Source of the DNA: Thalassovita autumnalis
GTDB taxonomy: Bacteria > Pseudomonadota > Alphaproteobacteria > Rhodobacterales > Rhodobacteraceae
Direction of reading: 5' to 3'
Length of the DNA stretch: 64,000 nucleotides
Assembly: GCF_001458255.1 (NCBI RefSeq)
Contig: NZ_CYSB01000036.1
Coordinates: 80,054-144,053 of the forward strand
Shown in pieces: positions 18,326 through 27,670 of the stretch. Numbering within the stretch: position 1 is the stretch's first letter; each line of letters opens with the position of its first letter. Under the pieces are notes generated by a model that had not been told where the DNA came from, ran no database searches, and worked only from the letters and a program-made list of their open reading frames with translations. The position numbers and the translations under genes are program-made.

Positions 18326-20041
18326 ATGCCCGATCAACGGACAAAAATCTGGCAAGACCTGAATGATGACAGCGCCTTTGACGTTGTGGTCGTCGGCGGT
18401 GGCGTCAACGGGATCGGCACCTACCGCGAGCTGGCTTTGCAGGGGCTGCGGGTGCTGCTGGTCGAACGCGGGGATTTCGCCAGCGGCTGCAGCGCGGCAC
18501 CGTCCCGGATGATCCACGGCGGGCTGCGCTATCTGGAAAACGGTGAATTTGATCTGGTCCGCGAAAGCCTGCAGGAGCGGGATGCGCTGTTGCTGAACGC
18601 GCCGCATATGGTGCATCCGCTGCCGACAGTGATCCCGATCACCTCAACCTTTTCGGGCCTGTTCAATGCGGCGGCGTCCTTTCTGGGGCGCAGTGGCAAA
18701 CCGGCGCGCCGCGGTGCCCTGCCGATCAAACTGGGGCTGGGCCTATATGATTGGGTGACGCGCAAACGTCGTCTGATGCCCAAGCACAGCTTTGCCGGCC
18801 GTCGCCAGACCCGGGAAAACTGGCCGGGCCTGATGGCTGAGGCGCGTTATACCGCCACCTATCATGATGCCTGGATCGGTTTTCCGGAACGGCTGTGTGT
18901 AGAGATGCTGCAAGATGTGGCGCAGGCTGCGCCGCGCTGTCTGGCGCTGAATTACGCTGAGATCCGCAAAGAGGTTGGGGGACACACCGTCACCTGCCAG
19001 CGTAGTGGCCAGTCGGCGCAGGTGGCGCCACGGCTGATCATCAACGCAACCGGGGCCTGGCTGGATGAAACCGTGACGCAGCTGGGCGGGGCGGCACAGA
19101 AACGCATGGTCGAGGGCACCAAAGGATCGCATTTGATCCTTGATCACCCGGAGCTGCACGCGGCGCTGAAGGGCAGCATGGTGTTCTTTGAAAACGATGA
19201 TGGCCGGGTTTGCATCGTCTTCCCGTTTCATGATCGCGTCTTGGCAGGTTCGACCGACATTCGGGTCAGCCATCCCGGCCGGGTGCGCTGTGAGCCGGAG
19301 GAGCAGGAATATATCCTGACCTCATTGCGCAACGTGTTTCCGGGGCTGGTGATTGCGGCGGATCAGATTGTGTTCAGCTATTCCGGCATTCGCCCGCTGC
19401 CGCAAAGCGATCAGGATTTCACCGGTCGTATTTCGCGTGGGCATGACATTCGCCTGCTGGAAGGCACGGTGCCACAGCTTTGCATGATTGGCGGCAAGTG
19501 GACCACTTTCCGTGCCTTTGCGGCGCAGGCCGCTGATGAGGCGATGGAGCTGCTGGGGGTGACCCGTCGGACGGAGACGCTGCAGCTGCCCATCGGTGGC
19601 GGCGCGGATTTTGCGGGGGCTGACGAGGTGGCGCAGTCGCTTCAGGCGACCCATGGCCTGACACCAGACCGCGCAGCACATCTGGCACAACGCTATGGCA
19701 GCAAGGCGGCAGAGGTTGCGGCGGCCTGTGGTCCCACTGATCAGCCGCTGGCCGCTGCCACCCAGTACAGCCGGGCCGAGATGGCCCATCTGATCCGAAC
19801 TGAATTTGTGCAGAACCTCTCAGACCTGGCGCTGAGGCGCACGGATTTGGCGATCTCTGGCGACTTGTCGATGCAGATCATTGAGGCCTTGGCGGATGTC
19901 ATGGCTGAGGTGACATCCCTTTCCGCTGATCAGGTCGCAGCGCAGAAAACCGCGCTGATTGATGAGCTGACAACCTATCACGGCGTTGACGCCGCAACTT
20001 TGAACACTCGAAATACCGAAAGGACAGCGCAATGCGCATGA
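18326..20041 (+). CDS. Glycerol-3-phosphate dehydrogenase-family flavoprotein (GlpD/EryB-like)
   Basis: 571 residues of the FAD-dependent GlpD family. VVVGGGVNGIG is the FAD dinucleotide site (about 21-31), CSAAPSRMIHGGLRYLE is the conserved GlpD segment, and the C-terminal helical domain follows (about 400-530). The family includes GlpD and EryB, erythritol-4-phosphate dehydrogenase. Next to an FGGY kinase and a SorC regulator, an EryB-like role, oxidising a polyol phosphate to a ketose phosphate and feeding electrons to quinone, is more likely than glycerol use. The aldolase start overlaps its end by 10 bases. Confidence 0.88.
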   Translation: MPDQRTKIWQDLNDDSAFDVVVVGGGVNGIGTYRELALQGLRVLLVERGDFASGCSAAPSRMIHGGLRYLENGEFDLVRESLQERDALLLNAPHMVHPLPTVIPITSTFSGLFNAAASFLGRSGKPARRGALPIKLGLGLYDWVTRKRRLMPKHSFAGRRQTRENWPGLMAEARYTATYHDAWIGFPERLCVEMLQDVAQAAPRCLALNYAEIRKEVGGHTVTCQRSGQSAQVAPRLIINATGAWLDETVTQLGGAAQKRMVEGTKGSHLILDHPELHAALKGSMVFFENDDGRVCIVFPFHDRVLAGSTDIRVSHPGRVRCEPEEQEYILTSLRNVFPGLVIAADQIVFSYSGIRPLPQSDQDFTGRISRGHDIRLLEGTVPQLCMIGGKWTTFRAFAAQAADEAMELLGVTRRTETLQLPIGGGADFAGADEVAQSLQATHGLTPDRAAHLAQRYGSKAAEVAAACGPTDQPLAAATQYSRAEMAHLIRTEFVQNLSDLALRRTDLAISGDLSMQIIEALADVMAEVTSLSADQVAAQKTALIDELTTYHGVDAATLNTRNTERTAQCA

Positions 20042-20874
20042 GCATGAAAGCCCGTATGAACCGGATGTTTAGCAACGGGGGCTGCCTGGATGTGGCCATC
20101 GATCACGGCGTCTGCAATGAGCCGAGCTTTATGGTGGGGCTGGAGGATATGCCTGCGGTGATGGACACGCTGATTGGCGCCAAGCCAGATGCGATCCAAT
20201 GTGCCTATGGTCAGGCCGATCTGCTGCAAAGCCGCCTGGAAAAGGACAAGCCGGCGCTGGTCATGCGGATCGACATGGGCAACCCCTATAACGATCAGCG
20301 CCACCGGGTGATGTGGTCGATGCTGCAAAACGCCGAAGAGCCGATAATCGGCGCGTTGGAAATGGATGCGGCGGCGGTGGTTGTGAACCTGTTTATGCTG
20401 CCTGATGAGCCGGAGCTGTTCCGCCAATGTGTGGAAAACATCAGCCGGGTGCGCGCTTCCTGTGAGAAATATGGCATGCCTTTGATGATTGAACCCTTGG
20501 TGATGCTGCCCAATGACGTGCGCGGGGGCTATCAGGTCGATGGCAATGCTGAAAAGATCGTTACCCTAACCCGGCTGGCCAGCGAAATGGGCGCGGATAT
20601 CATTAAGGCAGATCCCACCGATGATCCTGAAGAGTTCCACCGCGTGGTCGAGGCAGCCCGGGTACCCGTTCTTGTGCGGGGCGGCGGTAAGGACGATCTG
20701 CGTGCGGTTCTGAACAAATCGGCCGCGTTGATGCAGCAGGGTGCAAAAGGCATGGTCTATGGCCGCAATATCTATCAGCATGACAACCCGAAGGCCGTGG
20801 TCAACGCCTTGATGGCGATGATCCACAATGGCGCGGGCGGCGAAGAAGCATGGGACATCTATAACCGTGGCTGA
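20032..20874 (+). CDS. Class I aldolase of the DhnA/LsrF family
   Basis: 280 residues, TIM barrel of the DhnA/FbaB/LsrF group, which uses a Schiff-base lysine. The expected lysine is Lys192 in GADIIKADPTDD, aligned by eye with the LsrF lysine; VLVRGGGKDD is the phosphate-binding strand and AIDHGVCNE the entry motif. LsrF acts on phospho-AI-2 products as a thiolase; other members cleave sugar phosphates. Here it probably splits a ketose phosphate made by the GlpD-like enzyme and kinase. The start has AAGGACAGCGCA upstream; further in-frame ATGs lie close behind. Confidence 0.85.
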   Translation: MRMSMKARMNRMFSNGGCLDVAIDHGVCNEPSFMVGLEDMPAVMDTLIGAKPDAIQCAYGQADLLQSRLEKDKPALVMRIDMGNPYNDQRHRVMWSMLQNAEEPIIGALEMDAAAVVVNLFMLPDEPELFRQCVENISRVRASCEKYGMPLMIEPLVMLPNDVRGGYQVDGNAEKIVTLTRLASEMGADIIKADPTDDPEEFHRVVEAARVPVLVRGGGKDDLRAVLNKSAALMQQGAKGMVYGRNIYQHDNPKAVVNALMAMIHNGAGGEEAWDIYNRG

Positions 20875-22381
20875 GGAACAGAAATATCTGCTGGGTCTGG
20901 ATGCGGGCAACACGGTGATCAAGGCCGTGTTGTTCGATCTGGACGGGCGACAGGTGGCGATGCAAGCGCTGGATGGTCAGACCGCAACCCCTGCGCCGGG
21001 CCATGTGGAACGTGACCTTTCGGAACTGTGGCGCAACGCAGGTCAGGTGATCCGCGACTGCATTGCAGAAGCTGGGATTGCGCCCTCGCAAATCGCGGGC
21101 GTGGGCTGCGCAGGCCATGGCAACGGGCTCTATGCGCTCGACCAATCAGGCGCGCCCCTTCTGGGCATCCAGTCCCTGGACACCCGCGCCGCCGCAGTGG
21201 CTGAGGAGCTTTCGTCCGCAAATGGCGCGGCGCTGCATGACATCTGCCTGCAACGCCCCTGGCCATCGCAGACGCCGGTTCTTCTGGCCTGGGTCAAACG
21301 CCACCAGCCAGAGGTCTATGCCCAGATCGGCACGGTGCTGCTATGCAAGGATTTCATCACCTATCAGCTGACCGGCGCCCGAGTGACGGAGATTTCTGAC
21401 ATGTCGGGCTGCGGTCTGACGCGGATGCCGGATTGCCGCTATGACGCCGACCTCATGGCGCACTACGGGTTGTCAGATGCGATGGATCTGCTGCCGCCAA
21501 TGGTGCAGCCGGCTGACATTGCGGGCCATGTGACGGCAGAGGCTGCCGCCGCTACGGGATTGGCCGAAGGCACCCCGGTCATTGGCGGCTATTTCGATGT
21601 CATCTCCTCAGCGCTGGGATCCGGGGTGTGCCGTGACGGTGAGGCCTCGATCATCGCAGGCACTTGGTCGATCAATCAGGTCTTCTCGGCCCAGCCGGTG
21701 CGAGACGGTGATGTTTTCATGGCCTCAGGCTTCGCGCCGGGACGCTTCGTGAACATCGAAGCCTCGGCCACCTCGGCGGCCAATCTGGAATGGTATGTCC
21801 GCGAACTGGTGGAACGTGGCGCCCATCACGATGATCCCTTTGGATTTTGCAACGATTTGGTTCGCCAGGTCACCCCGGCGCTGGATGATCCGATCTGTCA
21901 GCCGTTCCTTTATGGATCGGGGCAGGGGGCCGATTATCGCGGGGGCTACTTCGGACTGGCCGGTTGGCACGGCGAAGCCCACATGCTGCGCGCCCTGTTC
22001 GAAGGGGTGGTGTTCGAACACCGCCGCCATATTGAGGTGCTGCGCCGCGCGGGCGTACGGTTTGACAGTGCTGTTCTGTCGGGTGGCGGATCACGTAGTC
22101 CGCACTGGCCGCAGATCTTTGCTGATTGTCTGGGCCTGCCAATCCGGGTGGCGGAGGCGCGCGAAACCGGGGCGCTGGGCGCGGCCATTGGTGTGGCCGT
22201 GGCCGTTGGTCTGGCCGAGGATTATGAGGCTGCCGTGGGGCGCATGACCCGCGCCAAGGCGGATTTCACCCCTGATCCGGCGATGCAGGCACATTACGAT
22301 CAGCGCTATCAGCTTTATTGCGATCTGAATGCGGCGATGCAGCCCCTTTGGGCCCGGCTGAACCAGATGCGGGACGCGTAA
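20867..22381 (+). CDS. FGGY-family carbohydrate kinase
   Basis: 504 residues with the two FGGY domains: an N-terminal phosphate-loop start [17 protein letters not shown], a central [15 protein letters not shown], and a C-terminal ATPase part with [19 protein letters not shown] and [10 protein letters not shown]. It resembles L-xylulose and erythritol kinases more than xylulokinase by eye. It should trap the imported sugar or polyol as a phosphate. GTG 20867 overlaps the aldolase stop by 8 bases; a longer start at 20828 would overlap more and adds residues unlike the family. Confidence 0.87.
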   Translation: MAEEQKYLLGLDAGNTVIKAVLFDLDGRQVAMQALDGQTATPAPGHVERDLSELWRNAGQVIRDCIAEAGIAPSQIAGVGCAGHGNGLYALDQSGAPLLGIQSLDTRAAAVAEELSSANGAALHDICLQRPWPSQTPVLLAWVKRHQPEVYAQIGTVLLCKDFITYQLTGARVTEISDMSGCGLTRMPDCRYDADLMAHYGLSDAMDLLPPMVQPADIAGHVTAEAAAATGLAEGTPVIGGYFDVISSALGSGVCRDGEASIIAGTWSINQVFSAQPVRDGDVFMASGFAPGRFVNIEASATSAANLEWYVRELVERGAHHDDPFGFCNDLVRQVTPALDDPICQPFLYGSGQGADYRGGYFGLAGWHGEAHMLRALFEGVVFEHRRHIEVLRRAGVRFDSAVLSGGGSRSPHWPQIFADCLGLPIRVAEARETGALGAAIGVAVAVGLAEDYEAAVGRMTRAKADFTPDPAMQAHYDQRYQLYCDLNAAMQPLWARLNQMRDA

Positions 22382-22382
22382 G

Positions 22383-23987
22383 ATGGCCCAATTGGATGGA
22401 GAGTATGACTACGTCATCGTTGGCGCGGGCACGGCGGGCTGCGTGCTGGCCAACCGGCTGAGCGCGGATCCCAAAAACAAGGTGCTGCTGCTGGAGGCGG
22501 GGAAAAGCGACAACTATCACTGGGTGCATATCCCGGTGGGTTATCTTTACTGCATCGGCAATCCACGCACCGACTGGATGATGAAAACCGCCGCGGAGCC
22601 CGGGCTCAACGGGCGTTCCCTGACCTACCCGCGTGGCAAGGTGCTGGGCGGTTGCACCTCGGTCAACGGGATGATCTACATGCGCGGGCAGGCGGCGGAC
22701 TATGACCTGTGGCGCCAGATGGGCAATCCCGGCTGGGGCTGGGACGATGTGTTGCCCTACTTCCTGCGGTCCGAGGATCACTACGGCGGTGACAGTGCGA
22801 TGCATCGCGGTGGCGGCGAGTGGAAGGTCAGCAAACAGCGGCTTAACTGGGATATCCTCAGCGCGGTGCAGGAAGGAGCCAAGGAGTTTGGCATTCACCC
22901 GCGTGCAGATTTCAACGACGGCAACAACGAAGGCTCCGGCTATTTCGAAGTGAACCAACGTAACGGTGTGCGCTGGAACACCGCCAAAGGGTTCCTGCGT
23001 CCGGCGATGAAACGGGGCAACCTGCGGGTTGTGACCGAGGCTGAGACCAAACGGCTGACGATGGACGGCACCCGCATCACCGGGGTTGAGTTTCTGCGCG
23101 GTGGTCAGGTGACCACGGTCAAGGCACGGCGTGAGGTGTTGCTGGCAGCCGGCGCGATCAATTCGCCTAAAGTGTTGGAGCTATCCGGCATCGGCCGGCC
23201 GGAGGTGCTGGCAGAGCATGGCATTGAACCCCGGCATGAACTGTCAGGGGTGGGCGAAAACTTGCAAGATCACCTGCAGATCCGCACGGTCTACAAGGTG
23301 CAGGATGCCAAGACACTGAACACCATGGCAAATTCGCTGTTCGGCAAGGCCAAGATCGCGCTGCAATACGGGCTGACGCAAAGCGGTCCGATGTCGATGG
23401 CGCCCAGCCAGTTTGGCATGTTCACCAAATCGCGCCCCGATCTGGAGATGCCGGATCTGGAATATCACGTGCAGCCGCTGTCGACCGACAAGCTGGGCGA
23501 CCCACTGCATCCTTTCCCGGCGATCACGGTTTCGGTCTGTAATTTGCGCCCCGACAGTCTGGGCTCATGTCATATCCAAAGCGCCAATCTAAACCAGCAG
23601 CCGGACATCCGGTTGAACTACCTGTCGGCCGAAAGTGACAAGGCGGTTGCCGTTGCATCGATCAAACAGGTGCGTCAGGTGATGACGGCGACGGCTTTGG
23701 AAAAACACAAGCCGCAGGAGGTTTTGCCGGGCCCTGGATGTGACACGGATCATGACATTCTAAGCGCCGTTGGCGATATTGCGACGACCATTTTCCATCC
23801 CGTTGGGACCTGTAAAATGGGCACGGATGAGGGCGCCGTGGTTGATCCGCAATTGCGGGTTCACGGATTGCAGGGGCTGCGGGTGGTCGATGCCTCGATC
23901 ATGCCCAAGATCGTTTCGGGCAACACGGCCTCGCCCGTGGTGATGATTGCGGAAAAGGCGGCGGATATGATCCTGAAGGGCGCGTAA
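22383..23987 (+). CDS. GMC-family FAD oxidoreductase (choline dehydrogenase-like)
   Basis: 534 residues. The N-terminal FAD motif [17 protein letters not shown], the GMC signature [20 protein letters not shown], and the C-terminal catalytic His in HPVGTCKMG with Asn in SGNTASP are all present, so the enzyme looks active. GMC proteins oxidise primary alcohols of polyols, sugars or choline, usually passing electrons to the respiratory chain. In this operon it probably oxidises an alcohol group of the substrate before or instead of phosphorylation. It starts one base after the kinase stop. Confidence 0.9.
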   Translation: MAQLDGEYDYVIVGAGTAGCVLANRLSADPKNKVLLLEAGKSDNYHWVHIPVGYLYCIGNPRTDWMMKTAAEPGLNGRSLTYPRGKVLGGCTSVNGMIYMRGQAADYDLWRQMGNPGWGWDDVLPYFLRSEDHYGGDSAMHRGGGEWKVSKQRLNWDILSAVQEGAKEFGIHPRADFNDGNNEGSGYFEVNQRNGVRWNTAKGFLRPAMKRGNLRVVTEAETKRLTMDGTRITGVEFLRGGQVTTVKARREVLLAAGAINSPKVLELSGIGRPEVLAEHGIEPRHELSGVGENLQDHLQIRTVYKVQDAKTLNTMANSLFGKAKIALQYGLTQSGPMSMAPSQFGMFTKSRPDLEMPDLEYHVQPLSTDKLGDPLHPFPAITVSVCNLRPDSLGSCHIQSANLNQQPDIRLNYLSAESDKAVAVASIKQVRQVMTATALEKHKPQEVLPGPGCDTDHDILSAVGDIATTIFHPVGTCKMGTDEGAVVDPQLRVHGLQGLRVVDASIMPKIVSGNTASPVVMIAEKAADMILKGA

Positions 23988-23988
23988 G

Positions 23989-24273
23989 ATGACAGTGATG
24001 GTCATCGCAGAGCTGACGCCCGTACCGGGACAGGGGGAGGTGCTGCGCCGCGCAGTGCAGACCCTGACCGTGGCCAGCCGGGGCGAAGAGGGCTGCCTGT
24101 CCTACCGTCCGCTGCTTGATCCGGCGCGGCCGGGCACAATTGTGATCCTGGAAACCTGGCGCGATGCCGAGGCTTTGGCCAGCCATGGCAAGACCGAGGC
24201 AATGGCGCAGTTCAAGGCGGCGATCAAAGGTGCCGAGGTGGTGGTTACACGGCACCGGATTTCCCCCGCTTAG
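23989..24273 (+). CDS. ABM-domain protein (LsrG/quinol monooxygenase-like)
   Basis: 94 residues, a single antibiotic-biosynthesis-monooxygenase (ABM) ferredoxin-like fold. EEGCLSYRPL and ETWRDAEALASHGKTEAM are the family core. The same fold is used by LsrG, which isomerises phospho-AI-2 just before LsrF. Its presence together with an LsrF-like aldolase in one operon argues for an analogous isomerase or oxygenase step. It starts one base after the GMC gene and ends with TAG, followed by a terminator, so it closes the operon. Confidence 0.8.
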   Translation: MTVMVIAELTPVPGQGEVLRRAVQTLTVASRGEEGCLSYRPLLDPARPGTIVILETWRDAEALASHGKTEAMAQFKAAIKGAEVVVTRHRISPA

Positions 24274-24315
24274 TCACGTCACGCCGCGCGTTTACGGGTG
24301 AAAAACCTACAGAGA

Positions 24316-24342
24316 AGCGTCGCCGAATCCGGCGGCGCTTTT
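24316..24342 (+). terminator. Terminator of the ten-gene sugar operon
   Basis: AGCGTCGCCG and CGGCGGCGCT form a 10-bp stem with one T-G pair and a 4-base loop, followed by TTTT. It lies 43 bases after the stop of the ABM gene. Confidence 0.8.
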
Positions 24343-24658
24343 GCGTTGTTGGGGGCTTTCAGGGGAAACTTGGCGTTTTTGCAATCCTGTGCATTTGGCT
24401 TTGGTTTGCACTCTCCAAAATTCTGGAATGGCTTTCTGAGCTTTGCTTAAATAATTGTTTTTGTTTGCGTATCTACAGCTTGCACAGCTGTGCAAGAATC
24501 CGTTGACAATGAGGCCCCCCGTGCCGCAGGCTGGTATGCAGGCCGGGAGGCATCGCGGGCGGCTGGCATTCGGCTTGCTTGCGGTCAGAAGACAAAAGAC
24601 GGGAGGGGCACGTCGTGGGAGGACGAGCGCTGCGCAGCCAAAGTGAGGGCGCGCTGAC
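24343..24658 (+). other. Promoter region of the phosphoester-type ABC operon
   Basis: About 316 bases without a gene. It carries the palindromic operator at 24479-24496 and, directly after it, a TTGACA (24503-24508) that could be a -35 box; no good -10 at normal spacing was seen. A GAGGG ribosome site (24645-24649) lies 9 bases before ATG 24659. Confidence 0.55.
24479..24496. promoter_or_regulatory. Palindromic operator CTTGCACAGCTGTGCAAG
   Basis: A perfect 18-bp palindrome upstream of the ABC operon. Its half-site TTGCACA recurs, again as a palindrome, at 31871-31888 upstream of the phosphatase gene, and in degenerate form upstream of the LacI gene at 30651-31667. LacI-family operators have this even-length symmetry, so this LacI protein is the probable binder. 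Confidence 0.75.
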
Positions 24659-24706
24659 ATGAGCAATCCAGAAATGCTGGGCGGCAAAGAAAGCCGCCGT
24701 TTGTAG
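24659..24706 (+). other. Fifteen-codon in-frame leader ending in TAG before the permease
   Basis: ATG 24659 has a good GAGGG ribosome site and reads MSNPEMLGGKESRRL before TAG at 24704-24706. The frame then continues without further stops into the permease. Either the permease originally began here and a nonsense change cut off its head, or this is a leader peptide with re-initiation at TTG 24710, three bases after the stop. GGCGGC/GCCGCC at 24680-24698 can form a small hairpin within it. Confidence 0.5.
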
Positions 24707-24709
24707 CGG

Positions 24710-26485
24710 TTGAAGTACCGTTTGCGTATTGGCTGGCGCGAACCAACAGCGTTGATCGGTGTGCTGCTGACGGTGCTGTTTGCCTATCTGATCGTCGTGC
24801 CGATCATCTCGCTACTGTATGACTCGATCGAAATTCAGTTTGGCGATGGCCGTCGGGCCGGTGGCCAGATGGGGGATCTGACCACCTATTATTTTGACCG
24901 GGCTCTGTTTTCGCCGGTGGCCAGTGATCTGTTCTGGGAACCACTTTCGCATACGCTGTCGGTGTCTGCCGGGGCGATCACCCTGTCGCTGAGCATCGGG
25001 GGCATGTTGGCCTGGCTCTTGGCGCGGACGGATATGTTTGCGCGCCGCTGGTTCGCCACCGCGTTGATCGTGCCCTATATGCTGCCCAGCTGGACCTTTG
25101 CGCTGGCCTGGCGCACCCTGTTCAAGAACCGCGAGGTTGGGGGGCAGCCGGGGTGGCTGGAATCGATGGGCTACACGCCGCCGGATTGGCTGGCCTATGG
25201 GCAGGTGCCGATCACGGTTATTCTGGCCCTGCATTACACCCCTTTTGTGATCCTGCTCTTTGGCAATGCCCTGCGCCGTTTTGACAGCCAGCTGGAAGAT
25301 TCCGCGCGTATTTTGGGCGCCAAACCGGGCACCGTGGCGCGCCAGATCATCCTGCCACTGATGCTGCCGGCGCTGATGTCGGCGACCGTGCTGATCTTTG
25401 CCAAATGTCTGGGGGAGTTCGGTGTGTCTTACGTGCTGGGCCTGCCGGTGGACTATGATGTGCTGGCGACCTCGCTCTATCGTTCGATCAGTTCACGTCA
25501 GCCCGGTGTGGCGGCGGTGATTGCCATGGCGATCCTGTTGATCGGTGTGGTGTCGCTGCTGATTGATGCAAGGCTGGTGCGCGAAAGCCGCCGCTTTGTC
25601 ACCGTGGGCGGCAAAGGATCGATGAACCGCAAAACCCGGCTGGGGATCTACCGTCTGCCAGCCACGGCGATTGCCGCGATCATCTTTGTGCTGTCGGTCT
25701 GCCTGCCGCTGTTTGTGCTGATGGCATCGACCGTCATGAAGGTGCCGGGCCTCTTTGCCTGGGATAACTTCACGCTGGATTACTGGATCGGCGAAAACCT
25801 CGACACCGTCGCCTATACCACCGGCATTCTCTATACGTCCGACCTTTGGAATGCGATGTGGAGCACATTGCGCATCGTGGGCTTTGCCTCACTTTGCAGC
25901 GGCCTCCTGGGCCTGTTGGTCGGCTATGTTGTCGTGCGCTCCCCCGTGCGACCGGTGGGCAGTTTCCTGCGCCAGGTTACGTTCTTCCCATACCTGGTAC
26001 CTGGGATCGCTTTTGCGGCTGCCTACCTTTCTTTGTTTGCGGTGCCACGTGGACCAATCCCGGCCCTTTATGGCACCGCAGCGATCCTGATCCTGGCGCT
26101 GATGGCGGATCAGATGCCCTATGCCAGCCGGGCCGGGATCTCGGCGATGATGCAGCTGGGCAAAGACCCTGAGGAGGCCGCGCAGGTGGCCGGCGCCGGG
26201 TGGTTCCGCCGGATGATCGCAGTGGTTATCCCGATCCAGAAGGGGGCGCTGGTCGCAGGTGTGATCCTGCCGTTCATTTCGGGGATCCGCGGCCTCAGCC
26301 TGTTTGTGATCCTCGCGGTGCCGGGCACCGATGTGCTGACCACGTTTTCGCTGCGCCTGTTGGATTACAACTACACACAAGCCGCCAATGCGATTGTGCT
26401 GATCATCTCGGCCATTGCCTACTTCGGCACGCTGGCGGCGCAGAAAATCACCAAAACAAACCTCGCTGACGGATTGGGGGGATAA
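24710..26485 (+). CDS. ABC transporter permease, fused double BPD_transp_1 (ferric/organophosphate type)
   Basis: 591 residues with two permease halves, each with about six helices and an EAA loop (LEDSARILGAKPGTVARQI in the first, PEEAAQVAGAGWFRRM in the second), as in AfuB/FbpB-type importers. These systems move ferric iron, phosphonates or sugar phosphates. The listed start is TTG 24710 without a clear ribosome site of its own; an in-frame ATG with a good site lies at 24659 but is separated by TAG. It is followed 3 bases later by the ATPase gene. Neighbouring phosphatases suggest a phosphorylated organic substrate. Confidence 0.82.
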   Translation: MKYRLRIGWREPTALIGVLLTVLFAYLIVVPIISLLYDSIEIQFGDGRRAGGQMGDLTTYYFDRALFSPVASDLFWEPLSHTLSVSAGAITLSLSIGGMLAWLLARTDMFARRWFATALIVPYMLPSWTFALAWRTLFKNREVGGQPGWLESMGYTPPDWLAYGQVPITVILALHYTPFVILLFGNALRRFDSQLEDSARILGAKPGTVARQIILPLMLPALMSATVLIFAKCLGEFGVSYVLGLPVDYDVLATSLYRSISSRQPGVAAVIAMAILLIGVVSLLIDARLVRESRRFVTVGGKGSMNRKTRLGIYRLPATAIAAIIFVLSVCLPLFVLMASTVMKVPGLFAWDNFTLDYWIGENLDTVAYTTGILYTSDLWNAMWSTLRIVGFASLCSGLLGLLVGYVVVRSPVRPVGSFLRQVTFFPYLVPGIAFAAAYLSLFAVPRGPIPALYGTAAILILALMADQMPYASRAGISAMMQLGKDPEEAAQVAGAGWFRRMIAVVIPIQKGALVAGVILPFISGIRGLSLFVILAVPGTDVLTTFSLRLLDYNYTQAANAIVLIISAIAYFGTLAAQKITKTNLADGLGG

Positions 26486-26488
26486 CCG

Positions 26489-27637
26489 ATGCCGACGATC
26501 AAGCTGACTTCGGTCGACAAACAATATGACAAGAGCAGCCCCGTAAAAGCGGTGGATGATCTGAACCTTGAAATCGGTGATGGCGAGTTCATGTGCCTGC
26601 TTGGCCCATCGGGCTGCGGCAAGACCAACACGCTGCGGATGATTGCGGGTCTGGAAAACCTGTCCGAGGGCGCGATCCAGGTGGGGGAGCGTCTGGTCGA
26701 CAGCGCGAATGACGGGGTGTTTGTGCCACCTGAAAAACGTGGCATGGGGCTGGTGTTTCAGTCTTACGCGCTGTGGCCGCATCTGACGATTGAGCGCAAC
26801 ACCGACTTTGGTTTGCGCCTGCGCAAAGTGCCGAAAGCTGAGCGGGAAGAGCGTGTGAACCACGTGATGAAGACGCTGGGGATTGAGCAATATCGCGATC
26901 GCTACCCCTCACAGCTGTCGGGTGGACAACAGCAGCGGGTTGCCTTGGCGCGGATGCTGGCGGTGAACCCTGAGGTGCTGCTACTGGATGAGCCGCTGTC
27001 GAACCTTGATGCCCGGTTGCGTCTGGAAATGCGGGCGGAGCTGAAGCGCATTCACAGCGCCTTTGGCACCACCATCGTCTGTGTGACCCACGACCAGTGG
27101 GAGGCGATGACACTGGCGACCCAGATCGCTGTGATGAACCAGGGCACCCTGCAGCAGGTGGGCACGCCCGAAGATATTTATGACCGCCCCGCCAACCGTT
27201 TTGTGGCCGAGTTTGTCGGCAGCCCGCCGATCAACATCGTTGAGATGCATGATGGCGGTGACGCTGGGTTGCGTCAGGCGCTGCGAGCGCATTTGCAGGG
27301 GGATTATGCCCATGGGGCCGAGATTGCCTCGGTCGGGATGCGGCCTGAGAACATCCAGATTGCAGCTTCGCCTGCGGCGGTTTCGGACAGCGATTTCCAG
27401 CGTCCGATGGTCGTCACCGCGGTGCTGCCAACTGGGGGCAGCTGGATTGTCGAGATGGAGGATAACGGCAGCCAGCTTTTTGCAACCACCAACCAGCCGC
27501 CAGTGCTGAACGCGGGGGATAAAGGCGTCTACAGCCTGGCCCCCGGGGCGATGCACAGCTTTGACGGCAAGGGCGCGCGGTTGCAGCCGCTGGCAGAGGA
27601 GGCCAGAGCAACACAAAACATCCGAGTGGCGGGTTAA
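26489..27637 (+). CDS. ABC transporter ATPase (ferric/organophosphate type)
   Basis: 382 residues. Walker A GPSGCGKTNT (about 37-46), signature LSGGQQQRVALARM, Walker B VLLLDEPLSNLD, switch His in CVTHDQWEAMT, and a C-terminal TOBE-type regulatory domain (about 280-360). This architecture matches the CysA/FbpC/PotA group. GGGGGAT upstream serves as ribosome site. The gene appears intact, in contrast to its partners on each side, both of which show an in-frame TAG. Confidence 0.9.
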   Translation: MPTIKLTSVDKQYDKSSPVKAVDDLNLEIGDGEFMCLLGPSGCGKTNTLRMIAGLENLSEGAIQVGERLVDSANDGVFVPPEKRGMGLVFQSYALWPHLTIERNTDFGLRLRKVPKAEREERVNHVMKTLGIEQYRDRYPSQLSGGQQQRVALARMLAVNPEVLLLDEPLSNLDARLRLEMRAELKRIHSAFGTTIVCVTHDQWEAMTLATQIAVMNQGTLQQVGTPEDIYDRPANRFVAEFVGSPPINIVEMHDGGDAGLRQALRAHLQGDYAHGAEIASVGMRPENIQIAASPAAVSDSDFQRPMVVTAVLPTGGSWIVEMEDNGSQLFATTNQPPVLNAGDKGVYSLAPGAMHSFDGKGARLQPLAEEARATQNIRVAG

Positions 27638-27670
27638 CCGCCACCGGGCACCAACGTGGAGGAGAAGACT

